A stretch of 64,000 nucleotides of DNA from Straminergon stramineum. Lineage: Eukaryota > Streptophyta > Bryopsida > Hypnales > Calliergonaceae. How positions within the stretch are numbered: the first letter of the stretch is position 1; every line of letters starts with the position of its first letter. The notes below the pieces were generated by a model, which saw only the letters and a list, made by a program, of their open reading frames with translations, had not been told where the DNA came from and ran no database searches. The stretch lies in the NCBI GenBank assembly GCA_963920665.1, contig OY987263.1:38475218-38539217 (forward strand). Direction: 5' to 3'. Below, piece after piece: positions 46,896-59,231 of the stretch. The translations under genes were made by a program, and so were the position numbers.

Positions 46896-48517
46896 ATGGC
46901 TGTGGCGCGATGGCTGAGAGGACGGACCAAGCTTGCCGCCGTGCTTAGTTTGTTAAAGGACCAGACAGCGGCAAGAGCCACCGGCCCGTTCTCGCACTTA
47001 CAGTTCGCGATAGTAATGGCCACCAACCATCAAGAGAGCTTGCCGGAGGAGAATTACGTGGAGGACATTCTCGCCGCGGGTGCCGGCTCTCGAATGCAAG
47101 TCTCTTTCTGCACGCGCCTTCTTGTAAAACGTCTGAAGAAGACCCAGAATTGGGCCGTGGCCGTGAAGTGTCTCGTCATTTTGCATCGGAGTATGCTCGA
47201 CGGCGGATTCTTGTTCCAAGATTTGCTGACTTACAGTTCTCTTCGAGAAGGGAAGGAGTACCTCACTTTCTCCAAGTCCAACCAGGCGTCGGAGTTTTCG
47301 TTGTGGGTGGGGAATTACGCACAGTACTTGGACGAAAGGCTTCGATGCGCATATGCTTTGAAGACCCATCTTGACCACAGGTGGAAAGCCGAGATCACGC
47401 AGAACAGGGTGGCGTACATGGGGTCCGAGGAGCTTCTGTATCAGTTAGAAAGTCTTCAAAATTTGCTGCAGGAACTATACCAGTGCGATCCCGGGGTCGA
47501 AGCAGGGGAGCATCCTGTCATTCAAGGCGCCCTCGTGTTAGTAGTGATGGATGGCTACAAGGTGGTTTCCGAAATTCGGTTCCGGATTCAGGAAATGTTA
47601 GGGAGAGTGGATGTCCTGGCGCTTTCGGAGAGCCTTGCTGTGCTTCACAATTGCAAGAGAGCTGGTATTCAGATGCAAGCCTGGGAGACTTTTCTGGAGA
47701 ATTGCAAGGAGTTTCGATTGCTGTCCGACGTGCCCTTGCCAGGGAAAGCGATGGTGAGCAAGCTTGAAATACAGAAGTTGACGGAGAGTATTCAGAGCTT
47801 ACAGAAAGAGCCGAGTGTTCCTTTGTTTACAAGGTCGGTGTCGACAGGCGGACAAGGGATGACTGGAAGTCTTCCTCTCGAGAGCACAGCTCGACAGCCA
47901 TTACGAATAAACGGTGAGTTTCATGTCACATCATCCTTCTTCACTGACTAGGAATTCAATTGCTATCTCTCCTTTTCCTTTCGGTTTCGCCCAGAGCTCT
48001 CTGATGACACTTGCTATAGTTGCACATTCCCTGTATTTCCTGAGTATCTCTCCTGTTGTGCATCCATTCGACAATTCCCATATGCCAAGTTCTGAACCAT
48101 TGTGCAAGCTGCCCATTTCCCCCGAGGCAGTGTAATTCAGGAGGGTTGAATGTCGTGTCTTATGAATCGTTTGAGTGATTTCATTTTATGAATTGAGTAG
48201 ATAGCCATGTGAGTGAAGAGGCCTCTGTTGTTGCTATGTACAGCGTTCCTCATTTCCCTTATTCCTTTTCCCCTCTACCTGCTGCAACATGTGCAGGGCC
48301 AGGTCACCTGCAAAGAACTTCAAGTCAGCCATTGAGCCAGCTGCCACGACGAGTGCCAGGCACCAACCGGGAATTCTCTTACATTCCAGAAGATGTACCC
48401 TACGTCCGTCACTCTAGTGCCGACCTTATTGATCTTTCCTTCGACACCGATTCCTCTAGTCATGTAGATAAAAACTCTGTTCCTCAAAACACATTCCGAG
48501 ACCTCATCACGTTTTGA
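46896..48517 (+). CDS. ANTH/ENTH-domain clathrin assembly protein (AP180/PICALM family)
   Basis: Two exons, 46896-47913 and 48297-48517, join in frame (GTGAGT donor, GTGCAG acceptor, 383-bp intron, phase 1) to give 412 residues. The N-terminal three quarters form an ANTH domain, starting with the KLAAVLSLLKDQTAARA helix and including FAIVMATNHQE, a DILAAGAGSR turn, a VAVKCLVILHRSMLDGG helix and LWVGNYAQYLDERL. Family members bind membrane phosphoinositides and clathrin during vesicle budding. The set of residues resembles the plant subgroup that includes Arabidopsis At4g40080 and At5g10410 (from memory). The usual basic motif K-x9-K-x-(K/R)-(H/Y) reads M41, E51, N53, Y54, so three of four binding residues are absent. 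The C-terminus has a near clathrin box (LIDLS, residues 383-387) but no NPF. The start matches family length and lies in GC-richer sequence. Confidence 0.88.
47914..48296 (+). other. Intron of the ANTH gene
   Basis: GTGAGT at the donor and a pyrimidine-rich tract followed by GTGCAG at the acceptor. Reading through instead gives a stop within 13 codons, so splicing is needed to reach the conserved-looking tail with LIDLSFD. Confidence 0.8.
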
Positions 48518-50940
48518 GTGAGGACTTCATTGCTGGGCATACATTTCGAAATACTCACGTCGACAGGTTCTCCTCCATTTCAGTGGAGTGATCCAGTAAC
48601 ATGATTTGAAGTCATGAGCGCATGGTTCTTGAGTATCTGTACTGTACATTAGTGAGGCTAAGTAAATACGAACGACGTGCTGTAGATGTTTCACGAAGAT
48701 CCCTCAGAGATAGCTTTAGGAGTCTTTCTCTGCGAACAGGATTCAATTGCTTTTGTGGAAAGTTGATTTTTTTGAGAACTTTTGGAGAAAAAGTGAAGGA
48801 AAAATCGTATCACCAAGAAAATGATCTCAAAAAATTTGAAAATTTCACCTTGTGAATATATTATAGAGAAGACCTTCATAGTGTAAACTCTATCAGTTCT
48901 GTGTATTTCTATAATTAGAAGTCAGCATACATTGAAATTACACCCAAAGTTCAAATTGCAATAAAGTATTCAATTTTAGGAAATGTTTCAAAATTCAAAT
49001 TGGAGTAGAAACTAGAGTACATGACCTTCATTTCATACTCAAAATATAACATTTTTATGGAAAAATTTCAGATTTAGAGCAAGGAGTGACAACTTCCCAA
49101 AATACACTGAAGTAGCATGTTTTGTGGTCTTGTTCTTTTATTAACTTCTCATTTACATGAAGACAAATATTGGCAAGATTGCATTCAATTGCATGCTCCT
49201 CACAAGCTAACATGCAAGGTCAACAAGAAAAAATGCTTCAAATCATTGTCCAACTCATTTGATTGTTACCCAAATGCCACACAATGGGCCTTGCAGTGTT
49301 ATGGGGTTAATTTATGGTGTTCCAAAACTTTTCTTTTTCCCATTTTGAAGTTGGTATCTAGTTCATTGAAGTAAATGGTAGAGATTCTTTACTACTCACT
49401 TGAATTGTACAAAGTAAATGGGTTTTTTTCATTAAAATTATCAACAAAAGTTTGAGGTATATTCTTACAATTAAATCTAGACATAAAAACACAGATGATG
49501 TTAAAGATTGAATTGTCTAATCTAGAGGATTTCAACTTAATGCATTTTGCTTCACTCTTTAAGGACAAAGGAGCCATATTTGGCCTCATGTTTTTCTAGG
49601 CAGTGGTGAAGAGTTTATTGTGGGGATTTCATTTTATTCAATTAATCATTATTTTGACTAGAGCATGCATTGTTCTTTACTCAATCTAATGATATGTAAA
49701 ATATTTTCTATTGAAATTATATTTTCAACAATAAGATTAATCATTGTGGTCAATTTAAAACTAGGAATCTATTGTCCTTACAAAATTAATACACATTTGC
49801 TAATATCCAAATATTATGAAAGCCCAAATTCTTACGTGGCCATAATATTGCAAAATTTATAAAAATAGTAAGTAAGTTGTATTCTCCTTACCCTTCTATG
49901 TACAAACTGGATACAATAACAATAGCCAAAAATTCGTTTGATTTTTTCTACTATAAGGTAACTCAATGTGTGACAAAGCCAACCCATCATAGGCAAAATT
50001 ATAGTAGTGGTATACATTCTAGTTTTGAAATGTACACTTCTAGAATATTTTTACTTGTGATGGATTGGCTCCCATTTGGCTTGTCATAGGCTAAGTTACC
50101 TTAATTAGTCCTATTATGGGGGAATAATATAGCTATTTTATATTGCACTCTTCTCTTATAAATCAATTTATTTTGTTTTTTGGTAGCTACTCGGAAAAGC
50201 TAGGAGTATCTCCTATTGTTCATAAGTAATTGAGATTTTGCTAATAAATATAGTTCTAATAGAAATATATGTAACATAACATTATTTTCTAGTTGTAGAA
50301 GTGTCCCTAATAAATTGAAGAAAGTCAATGTATCTAGGAAAGAATCATCTATTTGAATGTTCTTCCCAAAAAAGAGGTGGCCTAATATCTTTGAGTCACA
50401 TAAAAGGATACCTTCGTGTATTCTTAGGTCTTTAAATGTATTTTGAGGACCCATACTACATAATAAAATATGTTATGTGTAAAATAATAAATATGCAGTA
50501 CACTAATTGAATTAATTTGAAATAGAATTTTTTCTAAAATTAAAATTGAGATGAAATTCCTCAAAAAGTCATCCTTGGGTAATAAAAATATTTCTCTATA
50601 ACAAAATGATGGATAATGATTCTTTATCTACTAACACTTTGAAGTCTATATTCTAAGTAATGGACAACATGCTGTAGGGTAATACTTTGCCTAAAAATTT
50701 TCATTCATTCCAAAAAATAATTCTTGAATCTTTAAAAAAACTAACTTCTTCTACAACCAATTTGATAAAATTGAGATAAATAATATACTTCTCTAAAGAT
50801 TTAAGAAAAAATATGATAAATATTTTCTAATATAACTTTTGAATGTTACAAGTTTAAAAAAAAGGATGAATTCATCCAAAATGAACGACTATGTAACTGC
50901 AGTCCAAATATGCGGATGAAAAATAGCTCTAAAAATCCTT
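48518..50940. other. ANTH 3' region and AT-rich intergenic DNA
   Basis: The first ~350 bases probably hold the 3' untranslated region. Beyond that the DNA is AT-rich with no recognisable gene or repeat. Confidence 0.4.
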
Positions 50941-51051
50941 AAAACGTCCCTATCCCCCACCTTTGTGCCGCCATATCCTCCAAATTAACTCGCAACGCTT
51001 GGCGCCCAACGCGTGTCACTAGCCAAATACGCCTCCGCCTAGCCCCCTTCA

Positions 51052-51058
51052 ACGTGTC
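51052..51058 (+). promoter_or_regulatory. ABRE-type element ACGTGTC
   Basis: ACGTGTC matches the abscisic-acid response core ACGTG(G/T)C and lies 125 bases before the TATA box of the LEA gene. LEA genes are commonly induced by ABA and drying. Another ACGTG lies in the leader near 51264. The role is inferred from position and family. Confidence 0.5.
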
Positions 51059-51176
51059 GCAACCGCTCTGGCCAAGATGCATCATCAGCAAGCGCCAAGA
51101 GCTGCAGAGCCCGACAGGTGTCGACGACTCCTACGACCTCACTCCCGCTCCCCAGTCCCCCATTCAACAGTCTTGA

Positions 51177-51184
51177 TATATAAA
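51177..51184 (+). promoter_or_regulatory. TATA box of the LEA gene
   Basis: TATATAAA stands in GC-rich upstream sequence about 200 bases before the start codon. Transcription would begin near 51210, leaving a leader of about 170 bases. Confidence 0.65.
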
Positions 51185-51379
51185 TCCTTCATGTCCCTTT
51201 CCTATACAAACTCAGCTCTGTGATCTCTCTCTATTCTAATTTACCTCACTCGCAAACACTTACGTGTTCTCGATTTTTCGCTTTGTAAATCCTCTTTTGA
51301 CAAGTGCTGTTATCTCGGAAAGCGTGCGGACTTTCTTCCTGTCGTCGTGACCTAAGTTTGATCTGGTTTCTTGCGAAAA

Positions 51380-53416
51380 ATGGCCTCCTACAACGATGCT
51401 GCTGCCCAAGGGTAAGAGTCTTGTTTTCTTGACAGAGATTGAACGATGCATGTGTAAATTGTGATCTTTACGCAATGATTTTCTCAGGGATGCATTTGTG
51501 GTTGCTTAGGATTGAGTTGCTACGCTGGTTGGACTGTGAGATCGAGTTTGATGTGAAATAGAGAAGAGTTTTCGATCGAGGTTGTTACGTATAGTTTAGA
51601 ATTTGTAAGGAAGCGACTATGACGTTTGGATGGATGAAGAGAGTGTTGGTGTAGGTGTGGATTTTGTTGCATTGTTGCGATATGGAGAGGTAGTCTGTAT
51701 GTGAATGCGATCGTGCATCTATTTGTTGCGATTTGTTGCGCTTTTTCGGTTTCCTGGAAGGTTGCTTGCGTTTCAAGCTTTGAGAAAGGATGTGTTTCTG
51801 AGTGATGTTTGTGCATTTGCAGAAAGGCTGATGTGGATAGGACTGTGACTGATGCGGGAAACGCCGCTGGACATGCTGTGGACGCCAGCAAAACGAAGGC
51901 CGCGGAAGTTACTGATGCCGCGCAAGGTTATTCCAAGCAAGCCGGTGATAAGGCTGCTGCGACCTATGCCGCTGCTAAAGGCAACACTGAGCAGGTGAGA
52001 CTCACTTCTTTAGCGCAATTTCGTGCCTTTTGTGGTGTTAATTATATTTATGCCATCATTCAGCTTACGTTCGAGCCTTTCTATATTAATTTTCTCTTAA
52101 CCTTGCGAATTAGATTTCTGATAATTCTGTGTGACTTTCAGGCAGCAAGTGAAGCTAGCGGTTATACTCAACAAAAAGCTGCCGAAGCCAAGGACGCAGC
52201 CAAATCAGGATATGAAGATGTTGCAAAGTCTGCTCAAGGCGCTACTCAGCAAGGAAGGAGCACTCTGCAAAATGTGAGTGACCAGGTTTACGCCACTGCA
52301 GTTTCAGCTAAGGACACCGTCGCCGCCAACACTCAAAAGGCTGGAGATACAACTGTCCAAAAGGTTAGTGAGGCACAAGAAGGTATCAAGAACCTGTCCA
52401 TCGCTGGCCAGGACAAGGCTTCCGATAGTACACAGGCAGCTAAGGGCTATGTTCAACAGGCTGTGGACACCGTGATTCAAACTGCCTATGCAGTGAAGGA
52501 CGCAGTAGTGGCGAAGACGAACCAAGCCACTAACGCCGCAGTTGGAGCGAAGGATACCGCAGTGCAGAAATCTCTGGAGACTTACGATGCTGCTTCAACA
52601 AAGGCGAGTGACACTACAGGCGCGACCAAGGATCAGCTCCTGATTGCCAAGGACACCACGGTCCAGAAGGCTAATGAAGCGTACAACATGGCTGCCGAGA
52701 AGGCCAACCAGGCGTACAACTACGCCGCAGACACTGCCAATGTTGCGGCACAGAAAGCTATTGCCGCGAAGGATTCCGCCGTTTCTACCGCTACAGATAC
52801 TTACAATGCAGCTGCTGAGAGGACCATCCAGGCCAAGGACACCACTGCGCAAGTCGCGGCGGACTCTTATAACACCGCAGCGACGAGGGCAGTGCAAGCA
52901 AAGGACACCACTGCGCAATTTGTGGCGGACACTTACAACACCGCGGCGACAAAGGCTGTGGAAGCGAAGGACATCTCTGTCAGAGCTGCTTCCGACACCT
53001 ACAACGCTGCAGCGGAGAAGTCTGTCGCTGCGAAAGATGTGACGATTGACACCGCTACCAATTCTTATAACACCGCTGCTGGTAAGGCTGTAGAAGCAAA
53101 GGATGCGGTTGCTGATACGGCAACTACCACATATAGAGCTGCTGCAGATAAGACAGTTGCTGCCAAGGATGCGACAGTTGCGAACTCTAATGTAGCTGCT
53201 GATAAGACTGGCACTACCACAAACTCGGTTCTTGAGCAGGGCAAGGGGTTGGCGCAGAATATTGGCAATACCTTGTGGGGAGTGAAGGAGTCTATTGTGG
53301 GGAAGACGCAGGCTGCTGCCGCCGACACCCAGAACGCAACTCACAATGCGGCTGTTGATACTCAAAATGCTGTTTGTCAAGTGTCGGCCGATGCTCAGCG
53401 CGAAGCATCGAAGTAA
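51380..53416 (+). CDS. LEA protein (group 3 / LEA_4-like) with repeated motif
   Basis: Three exons, 51380-51411, 51823-51994 and 52142-53416, join in frame to 492 residues. The first exon encodes MASYNDAAAQ plus two bases, ending at a GTAAGA donor. The second begins after TTTGCAG. The product is Ala/Thr/Lys/Asp-rich, hydrophilic and predicted helical. It carries about 12 copies of an (A/V)KD-x-x-(V/A) motif, in a regular 22-residue spacing over the central part (e.g. AKDTTAQVAADSYNTAATRA, 52830-53170). The tail has one Trp (NTLWGVKE) and one Cys. Group 3 LEA proteins are disordered when hydrated and protect membranes and enzymes during drying or freezing. No signal or transit peptide is evident, so a cytosolic place is assumed. 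The second intron (147 bp) is frame-neutral. ABRE and TATA elements lie upstream. Confidence 0.85.
51412..51822 (+). other. LEA gene intron 1
   Basis: Donor GTAAGA and acceptor TTTGCAG, 411 bases. It separates a very short coding exon (32 bases) from the rest. The exon joint GG|A restores a glycine codon and the downstream frame. Confidence 0.75.
51995..52141 (+). other. LEA gene intron 2, frame-neutral
   Basis: Donor GTGAGA and acceptor CTTTCAG, 147 bases, exactly 49 codons and without an in-frame stop. Its translation would be hydrophobic, unlike the flanking LEA sequence, and its base composition is T-rich, so it is an intron rather than coding sequence. Confidence 0.8.
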
Positions 53417-55690
53417 ATTAGCAAAGCGTTCTGCATTTTACTCCAATCATTCTGCATTTTCGAAGTTTTCGGTTCGAGTTGGAATTGTGACTGAAACGAA
53501 GTGGAGCGATCTAGTTTAGTGCTGCCTCTTTGTAAGAAACTCCTTTTCCTTTTTAGATTTTGGTGGGTAGAGATTCCACTGAATCCTACAATCCAATCAG
53601 TGCACAAGGCGGTGTACCTTTGTACAGCATACACTAGTTGACAAGTGCTGGAAACGGTTTTAGGTCGTGTCCAGGCGTGCAGAGTAGAAAGCTGTGGAGA
53701 TTATTACAGTTTTACATTCTTTGATACATTCTGTAGTTCTTAACGTAGAATTACAGATGCAATATAACTTTCATTCTTTTGCCCTCAACTCATCATCGTG
53801 TGCAAAATCTCGTATCTCTGACTAATGATGTGTCATTATCCTGATGGTCTTTCTACTCTACGCTCTGGCCCAGTGTAGCATCTTTCTGTATGCAACCATA
53901 ATCACTGCGTTTTGCTTGTGAGTGTAACAAAGCGTCCTAAGGCCAGGTCGTAACATTCGAATATCAGTTGCTGCACACATATTCATATCGAGGCTTTTGC
54001 AACAATCATGCTTTGTATGACGAATTGAGTGAAATGCGAACCATCACTCTTTAGTTACAAGTGGAACAGATTCATCATTTGGCCAGGGAAAATTGACCTC
54101 GTTATCCTGCAGAAGTGTTTGTATAAAATTGACCCCTATTTCGTGCCACGTGCTCTTGTATTTCTTCATCTCTCCTACCTAATTAAAGGCCTCTGATTGC
54201 AAATAGGAATCCTAAATTTGCAAATTGTATCACTTGTTGGAAATTAAAAAAACTCCAGTGTTTAAACTGCGGGGCAAAGAAGGGTCCTATTCACCCTGGC
54301 CTCATCATTTTACTTTTAGTTTTTGAAAGAGCACTTGCATTTTGACCGAAGTATATGTGAATTTTTCCGGAAAGCTCTGCATGCGTGGTAAGCACAACAA
54401 ATTTGCAGGAATGCTGCTTTTGGATAGACGATGGTTGTGGAGCAAATATAGAATCGAATGCCCGCATAACACAAGCTGGAATTACTTCGACCCTTGTAGA
54501 GTGTATGCCTGAATGCCTCCTCAACACTCGTCTACATGGTCTTTGAGACACTCTACCAAGGGTTGTCACTTGTCAGGATGAAGCCTCAAATGTTGAGGGC
54601 TATCGTAAAGGCCGCTGCTCAAGGCATGGTATGAGAACTTTATGACAATATGTGCATGCCAGAGTGAACCAAATCTCTGTTCGCATTGGTACAGGTCTAT
54701 GATCTCCATTTTTGGCAAGATTTTTTAAAACTTGTTTTTGAGAGAGGAAAAATGATTAGCTTATTGGGAATATAACTTATATTTCAATCAATGCTCAGAA
54801 GCAAAAGTTATGCCCCAATTAGCCCCAATAGACCGGTGTGGGCATGAAAAAAACCCAAAATTTGAAATAATTAAAATTTAAAAATTTCTTATAGATTTAT
54901 TTTTTGTCTATGTAGAAAAATTTGATTCATTTCATTTGGAGAAGTAATGTGAAAGTTATAAAGCTTCTTGTTTTTGCAGACAATTTTAGCAAATTTTTGA
55001 AAAAAGAATGTGTTGGATTCATTATTTAATTCAATTTTAACAATTTAAAAAAAAATGTTGTACAATGATGGTTTAATTTGTTTTCTAGAACAATCTCACC
55101 ATTGGGACTAGCGTGTTTCAATTCCATCATTCTTAGAGCTATCAAAAATTTATAGTTTCCTTCTATTTCATACCTATTTAGCTTGACTTAACAATATTTT
55201 AAAAAAATTAGAAATTCTCATACTAGTCTAGTACAAGATACTACAAAATGTGTTTTAAAATTTTTGTTGTTTGCATTAAAAATGAAAACTTGAGTGATAT
55301 TTCACTAGAAAAATGGCCTTGGAATTTTAGAGGTTAATGAAGTATCCTACGTAGATTATAAAAAGCATCTAACCTATAGAATTTGTTGGCAACCCCTATG
55401 AAATCAATTTGTAGTTATGTACTGGACAATAGAGGGACAAAAAGATATGTGACTTCAAAGCCAAAAAGAAGATGAGATGCATCACATATTTTAACAAAAT
55501 TGTCTCACAAATTCTAACATTATATTCCAACTAAATATACAAGACTAGTTGTAGTGTGAGGTTCAAATAGCAAAATTTAATTATGATGAATAAACATTAG
55601 AAATAGAATGGGGCTACAAGAAGGCTGCCATATCTTAATCAACAATGTAAAGAGTGTGAATAAAAAAATTCTTATTATTTTAATAAAACC
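53417..55690. other. LEA 3' region and intergenic DNA
   Basis: Up to about 54,650 the sequence is less AT-rich and may include the 3' untranslated region and unrecognised transcribed DNA. A coding-like + stretch at about 54510-54628 ends at a possible donor (GTATGAG), but its family is unknown. After that it is AT-rich without features. Confidence 0.35.
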
Positions 55691-56425
55691 TTGGAATTTT
55701 TTGTTTTACATCATTAAAACTCAACTCTTACACAATCTCAATCAAGACATCAAGCATACCAAATTTTAGTTTCAAAAAAGAAAAATTCCATTTTTAGTAA
55801 ATTTTTTAAGTCTATTTTCATATTTTCATATTAAATTTTCTTGAAAAAAATTGGTGATGATTTTTTTAATTCAATTGGAGATATATGTAAGGAACATCCA
55901 AATGCACATCTTTCATATTAATAAACACCCCATTGAGTAATCAAAGTATAATCTAGGAAGAATTCACTGTGAGGTGACACATGACCTAGCTTTGTAAAAT
56001 AGATATCTCTATATTTAACTAGATTTTGCTATTTGACCCTCACATTGTAAATAATTTTGTACATTTGACCATGATGGTATAATTACCTTCCCAAAATATA
56101 ATTACAATAAAATATATATCTATTAATATCCAAAATTCAGGTACTGTTCCCCCAACATTGAAACTTCTATAGAAGGAACTTTTTTGGAGATGCTTGTTGA
56201 AGGAAATATATGCATATGGATGTTTCCTATACATCTCTGCAATCAAATTTAAAAATTCATCACCAATGTTTTTCAATGAATTATCATGCAAAACCATGAA
56301 AATTAAATGAAAAAATTCACTAATAATGCAATTTTCTTTTTTTGAAACTGAAATTTGGTATGCTTGATTAGGATTGTGTAAGAATTGAATGTGAATTATG
56401 CGAGACAAAAAATGTCAAAGTTCTA
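55691..56425. repeat. Inverted duplication, ~225-bp arms, ~285-bp loop
   Basis: 55691-55914 matches the reverse complement of 56200-56425. Matching segments include TCTTACACAATC.(C/T)AATCAAG, AAGCATACCAAATTT.AGTTTCAAAAAA, ATTGGTGATGA and AACATCCA.ATGCA. The transcript of this region could fold into a long hairpin. A smaller inverted match (GTGAGG.TCAAATAGCAAAAT at 55556 and its complement near 56020-56043) overlaps the structure. A 122-codon frame on the - strand covers the right arm. Confidence 0.65.
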
Positions 56426-59231
56426 TATTCTATATTATGTAAAGAAAAATGTATGATATAAATTGCAATTACAAAATGAGGCTTTTTCAACCCATCTAAA
56501 CGATAGGATGTAAGATAGTGTACTCATGAAGAGACCATTTAACCTCTAAATGCCCCAGGGGACCAAAAGTGTCTTCACATAGTTTCAAGTCCAATTCAAA
56601 GTATTGTAACTTTTTCATCCAGTGTCTGAATTCAATAAAACTTGTTGGTATATTTGCGCTCTCTTCTAGTTTGTGTGATTAAATTTGCAGATCAATCTAA
56701 GATGAATTCATTTTTTGGAAGCCAATCAAAGTTCATGGGTTGAATTTGAGTTCACCAAACTGCATTTTAGGGTTGCAATTGCAAGGGCCTGTATCTCCTT
56801 TGAACATCCAATGTTCATTTTCAATAAAATTTGTTGGGTTGTATTTCCTTTGAGGTCTAGTTATTAAAATAAACTTTTCATGTCAATCCAAGATGTCTTG
56901 AATGTTTGGGATCAATTCAAAGTTCAAAATCCCGACATTTTTGGATTATATTGAACTTTGGCGGCTTTTTTCTTTTGGATGATTGCAAGAAACACTTGTC
57001 CTATTTTCCATTACATTCAGTATTGAAGTTGTTTTGCACTATAAGTATTGCAAAAATGATTGAATGAACATGAAATTCAGAAATAAGCTTTCTACAGCTA
57101 TAGAAAATGTACTTGAATTATTTCAATTTTTTCTAAATTACTTCCATTGGTGAAATTGAATTTCAAGTATATGTCACATATATGATTTGGGTGGTTTTTA
57201 GTACTATCGGGCACCTTTTTTGAAGAATTAAATTGTCAAATTTGGTAGGCTAGTTCTTCTAATAGAATTACACCTTTGTAGGTGAGGGATTTCCAAAAAC
57301 ATGTTCCAATTGTGTTTTGCATTGGCCTAAAGTGTGCAATATTCATGTTGAATTTATGTTGAATGAAGAATGTTTTTTTAGTTCTAGCTTTGATCTTCCT
57401 TCTTTTTTCTTAGTTGGCAACAATGGCCACATTTAAAATATATTTTTCAAGTGCATTTTTTAATTTTAAAAAATAAAAATGTGGAAGTTTGATTTTCTAG
57501 CATAAATTGTAGCTTTGGGCTCAAAATAGTATTTTAGGATACATAGAAGGACTCAATAGTACTAGTAGGGGCCTATAGTTCTTTTAATCTACCAATGTAA
57601 AATATTCTTATGAAAAATTAAGAATTTTCATCCATCCTTGCCATCCAATGATGATTGATGAGCATCACGTGTTGTTGGAATTGTAAATTTAAAATCTAAT
57701 CAAACTGTCTAGATTTCATGTTTGATGCCTCTAATAGTACTGAAGGTGACTTGTAGTATAAAAAGTACTAGAAGGCTGAAAATAAAAAACACAACAAATA
57801 GTACAAGTGTTTCTTGCAATCACCCTTCTTCATACAACATCTATTTCCAATAAAAAATTTGGAAAAGTTTTACATACTAGTCTATTTTGTGTGGCTAAAA
57901 TTTCATATCAATCCCAAAAGTTAAGAGTGACTAAGAAGCATTTTAGTACAATTAATAGAAAGGGATTTAGGCATAGATGTTTTTTTTTGCAATTTTTCAT
58001 ACAATTTTTTGACATTTCAAAGCCATATTGTAGATACAATGAATCAATTGAATAATATATTCTTTCACCAATGTGTTTTGAATCACGTTAGAGTTTAATT
58101 TTTTTTTCCATTTGAGTAGGTTTAGAAATCGAATTTCAATATTTCACCTCAAAATGTGTTAGGAAAATTCAACACCCTTTTTCAACACTAAAACATTATA
58201 ATTTTGCAATCTATGAGGCCAAATGACTCCAAATTTGATTCACCTCATGTGCAAGATGTACACTACAAAATTGTACAATTGAGATTTCTATACCTTAGTG
58301 ACATTTAAATCTATAACACTTCAAAAGCAATAATGTTTTCAAACCTTAAAAAGCCATGGGCTCTCAAGGATTTAGGGTTGGTCAATCATTTTGATGGTTT
58401 TTAGATGCATGAAAGTATTTTTACCTATTTTTCACTTGGTAAACTGATGTAGAATCTAACACAAGTTGTTTCATATTTTTCAGAACATTTATCAATCACT
58501 TACGTATCTCCAAAGAATTCTGCTATAGGCACCTATTTTTGATTGTAGGCCTTGCAAAACCCACACACTAGCAATCTAGAAAAAGATATGATTGTATCAA
58601 AAACAAGCTTTGTAGCATGAAGAAAGTAATATGGTAGAACTACCAATTATCAACTACTTAAGCATTCTATGTATATATGATCTAATATAGTAGAAGGCAA
58701 TGTTAATTTTTTGCCTTGTAGAAAGATAGAAACGATGGGTATTGTCAAATTTTCATAATTTTTTTCCTTACATTCAAAATGTTATGAATTTTGGAAGGCA
58801 CAAGTTGGCCTACACCCATCTCCAACACGTAGACTATTCCATAATTGCTCATCCCAAGACTAATCTGGCTCCCAAAACAAAATACATGTGTCATGACTAT
58901 GATGGCTAGAAGATGGTCCAAAACCAAGAAACTAATGGTTAGAAATCAGTTATATCTTTGTTAAAATTCCCAATACCTATAGATTGGCCATGGGGCATGG
59001 TTGGTAATGGTTGGTTCTACTATACACAAGTTTTCAAAATTTGACCATGACTTAATTCATATGGACTATACATGTTTTTAGCATCTATAAGAAGGCAATT
59101 GGGTTGCCAATTCTCATCATGAAAAATTCAATGGACACTGTCTAATGTCCACTTAAATCGAAATTGATTCACCCTGGCTCTTATTCCATTCATTGATGAA
59201 GTATGAAACAATATTTGACAAATCTTATTAA
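56426..59231. other. AT-rich intergenic DNA
   Basis: No gene recognised. TAACCTCTAAATGCC at 56540 resembles the end of the Harbinger-type MITE family at 31173 and 59232, but no matching second end was found, so it may be a truncated or different member. Confidence 0.4.

Noticed and set aside
52595..53380. 261-codon antisense open frame across the LEA gene
   Set aside because: It arises from the regular Ala/Thr/Lys codon repeats read backwards; Ser/Arg/Cys-rich with no domain.
54291..54569. 92-codon - strand frame
   Set aside because: No recognised domain; the opposite strand is equally coding-like, so neither is supported.
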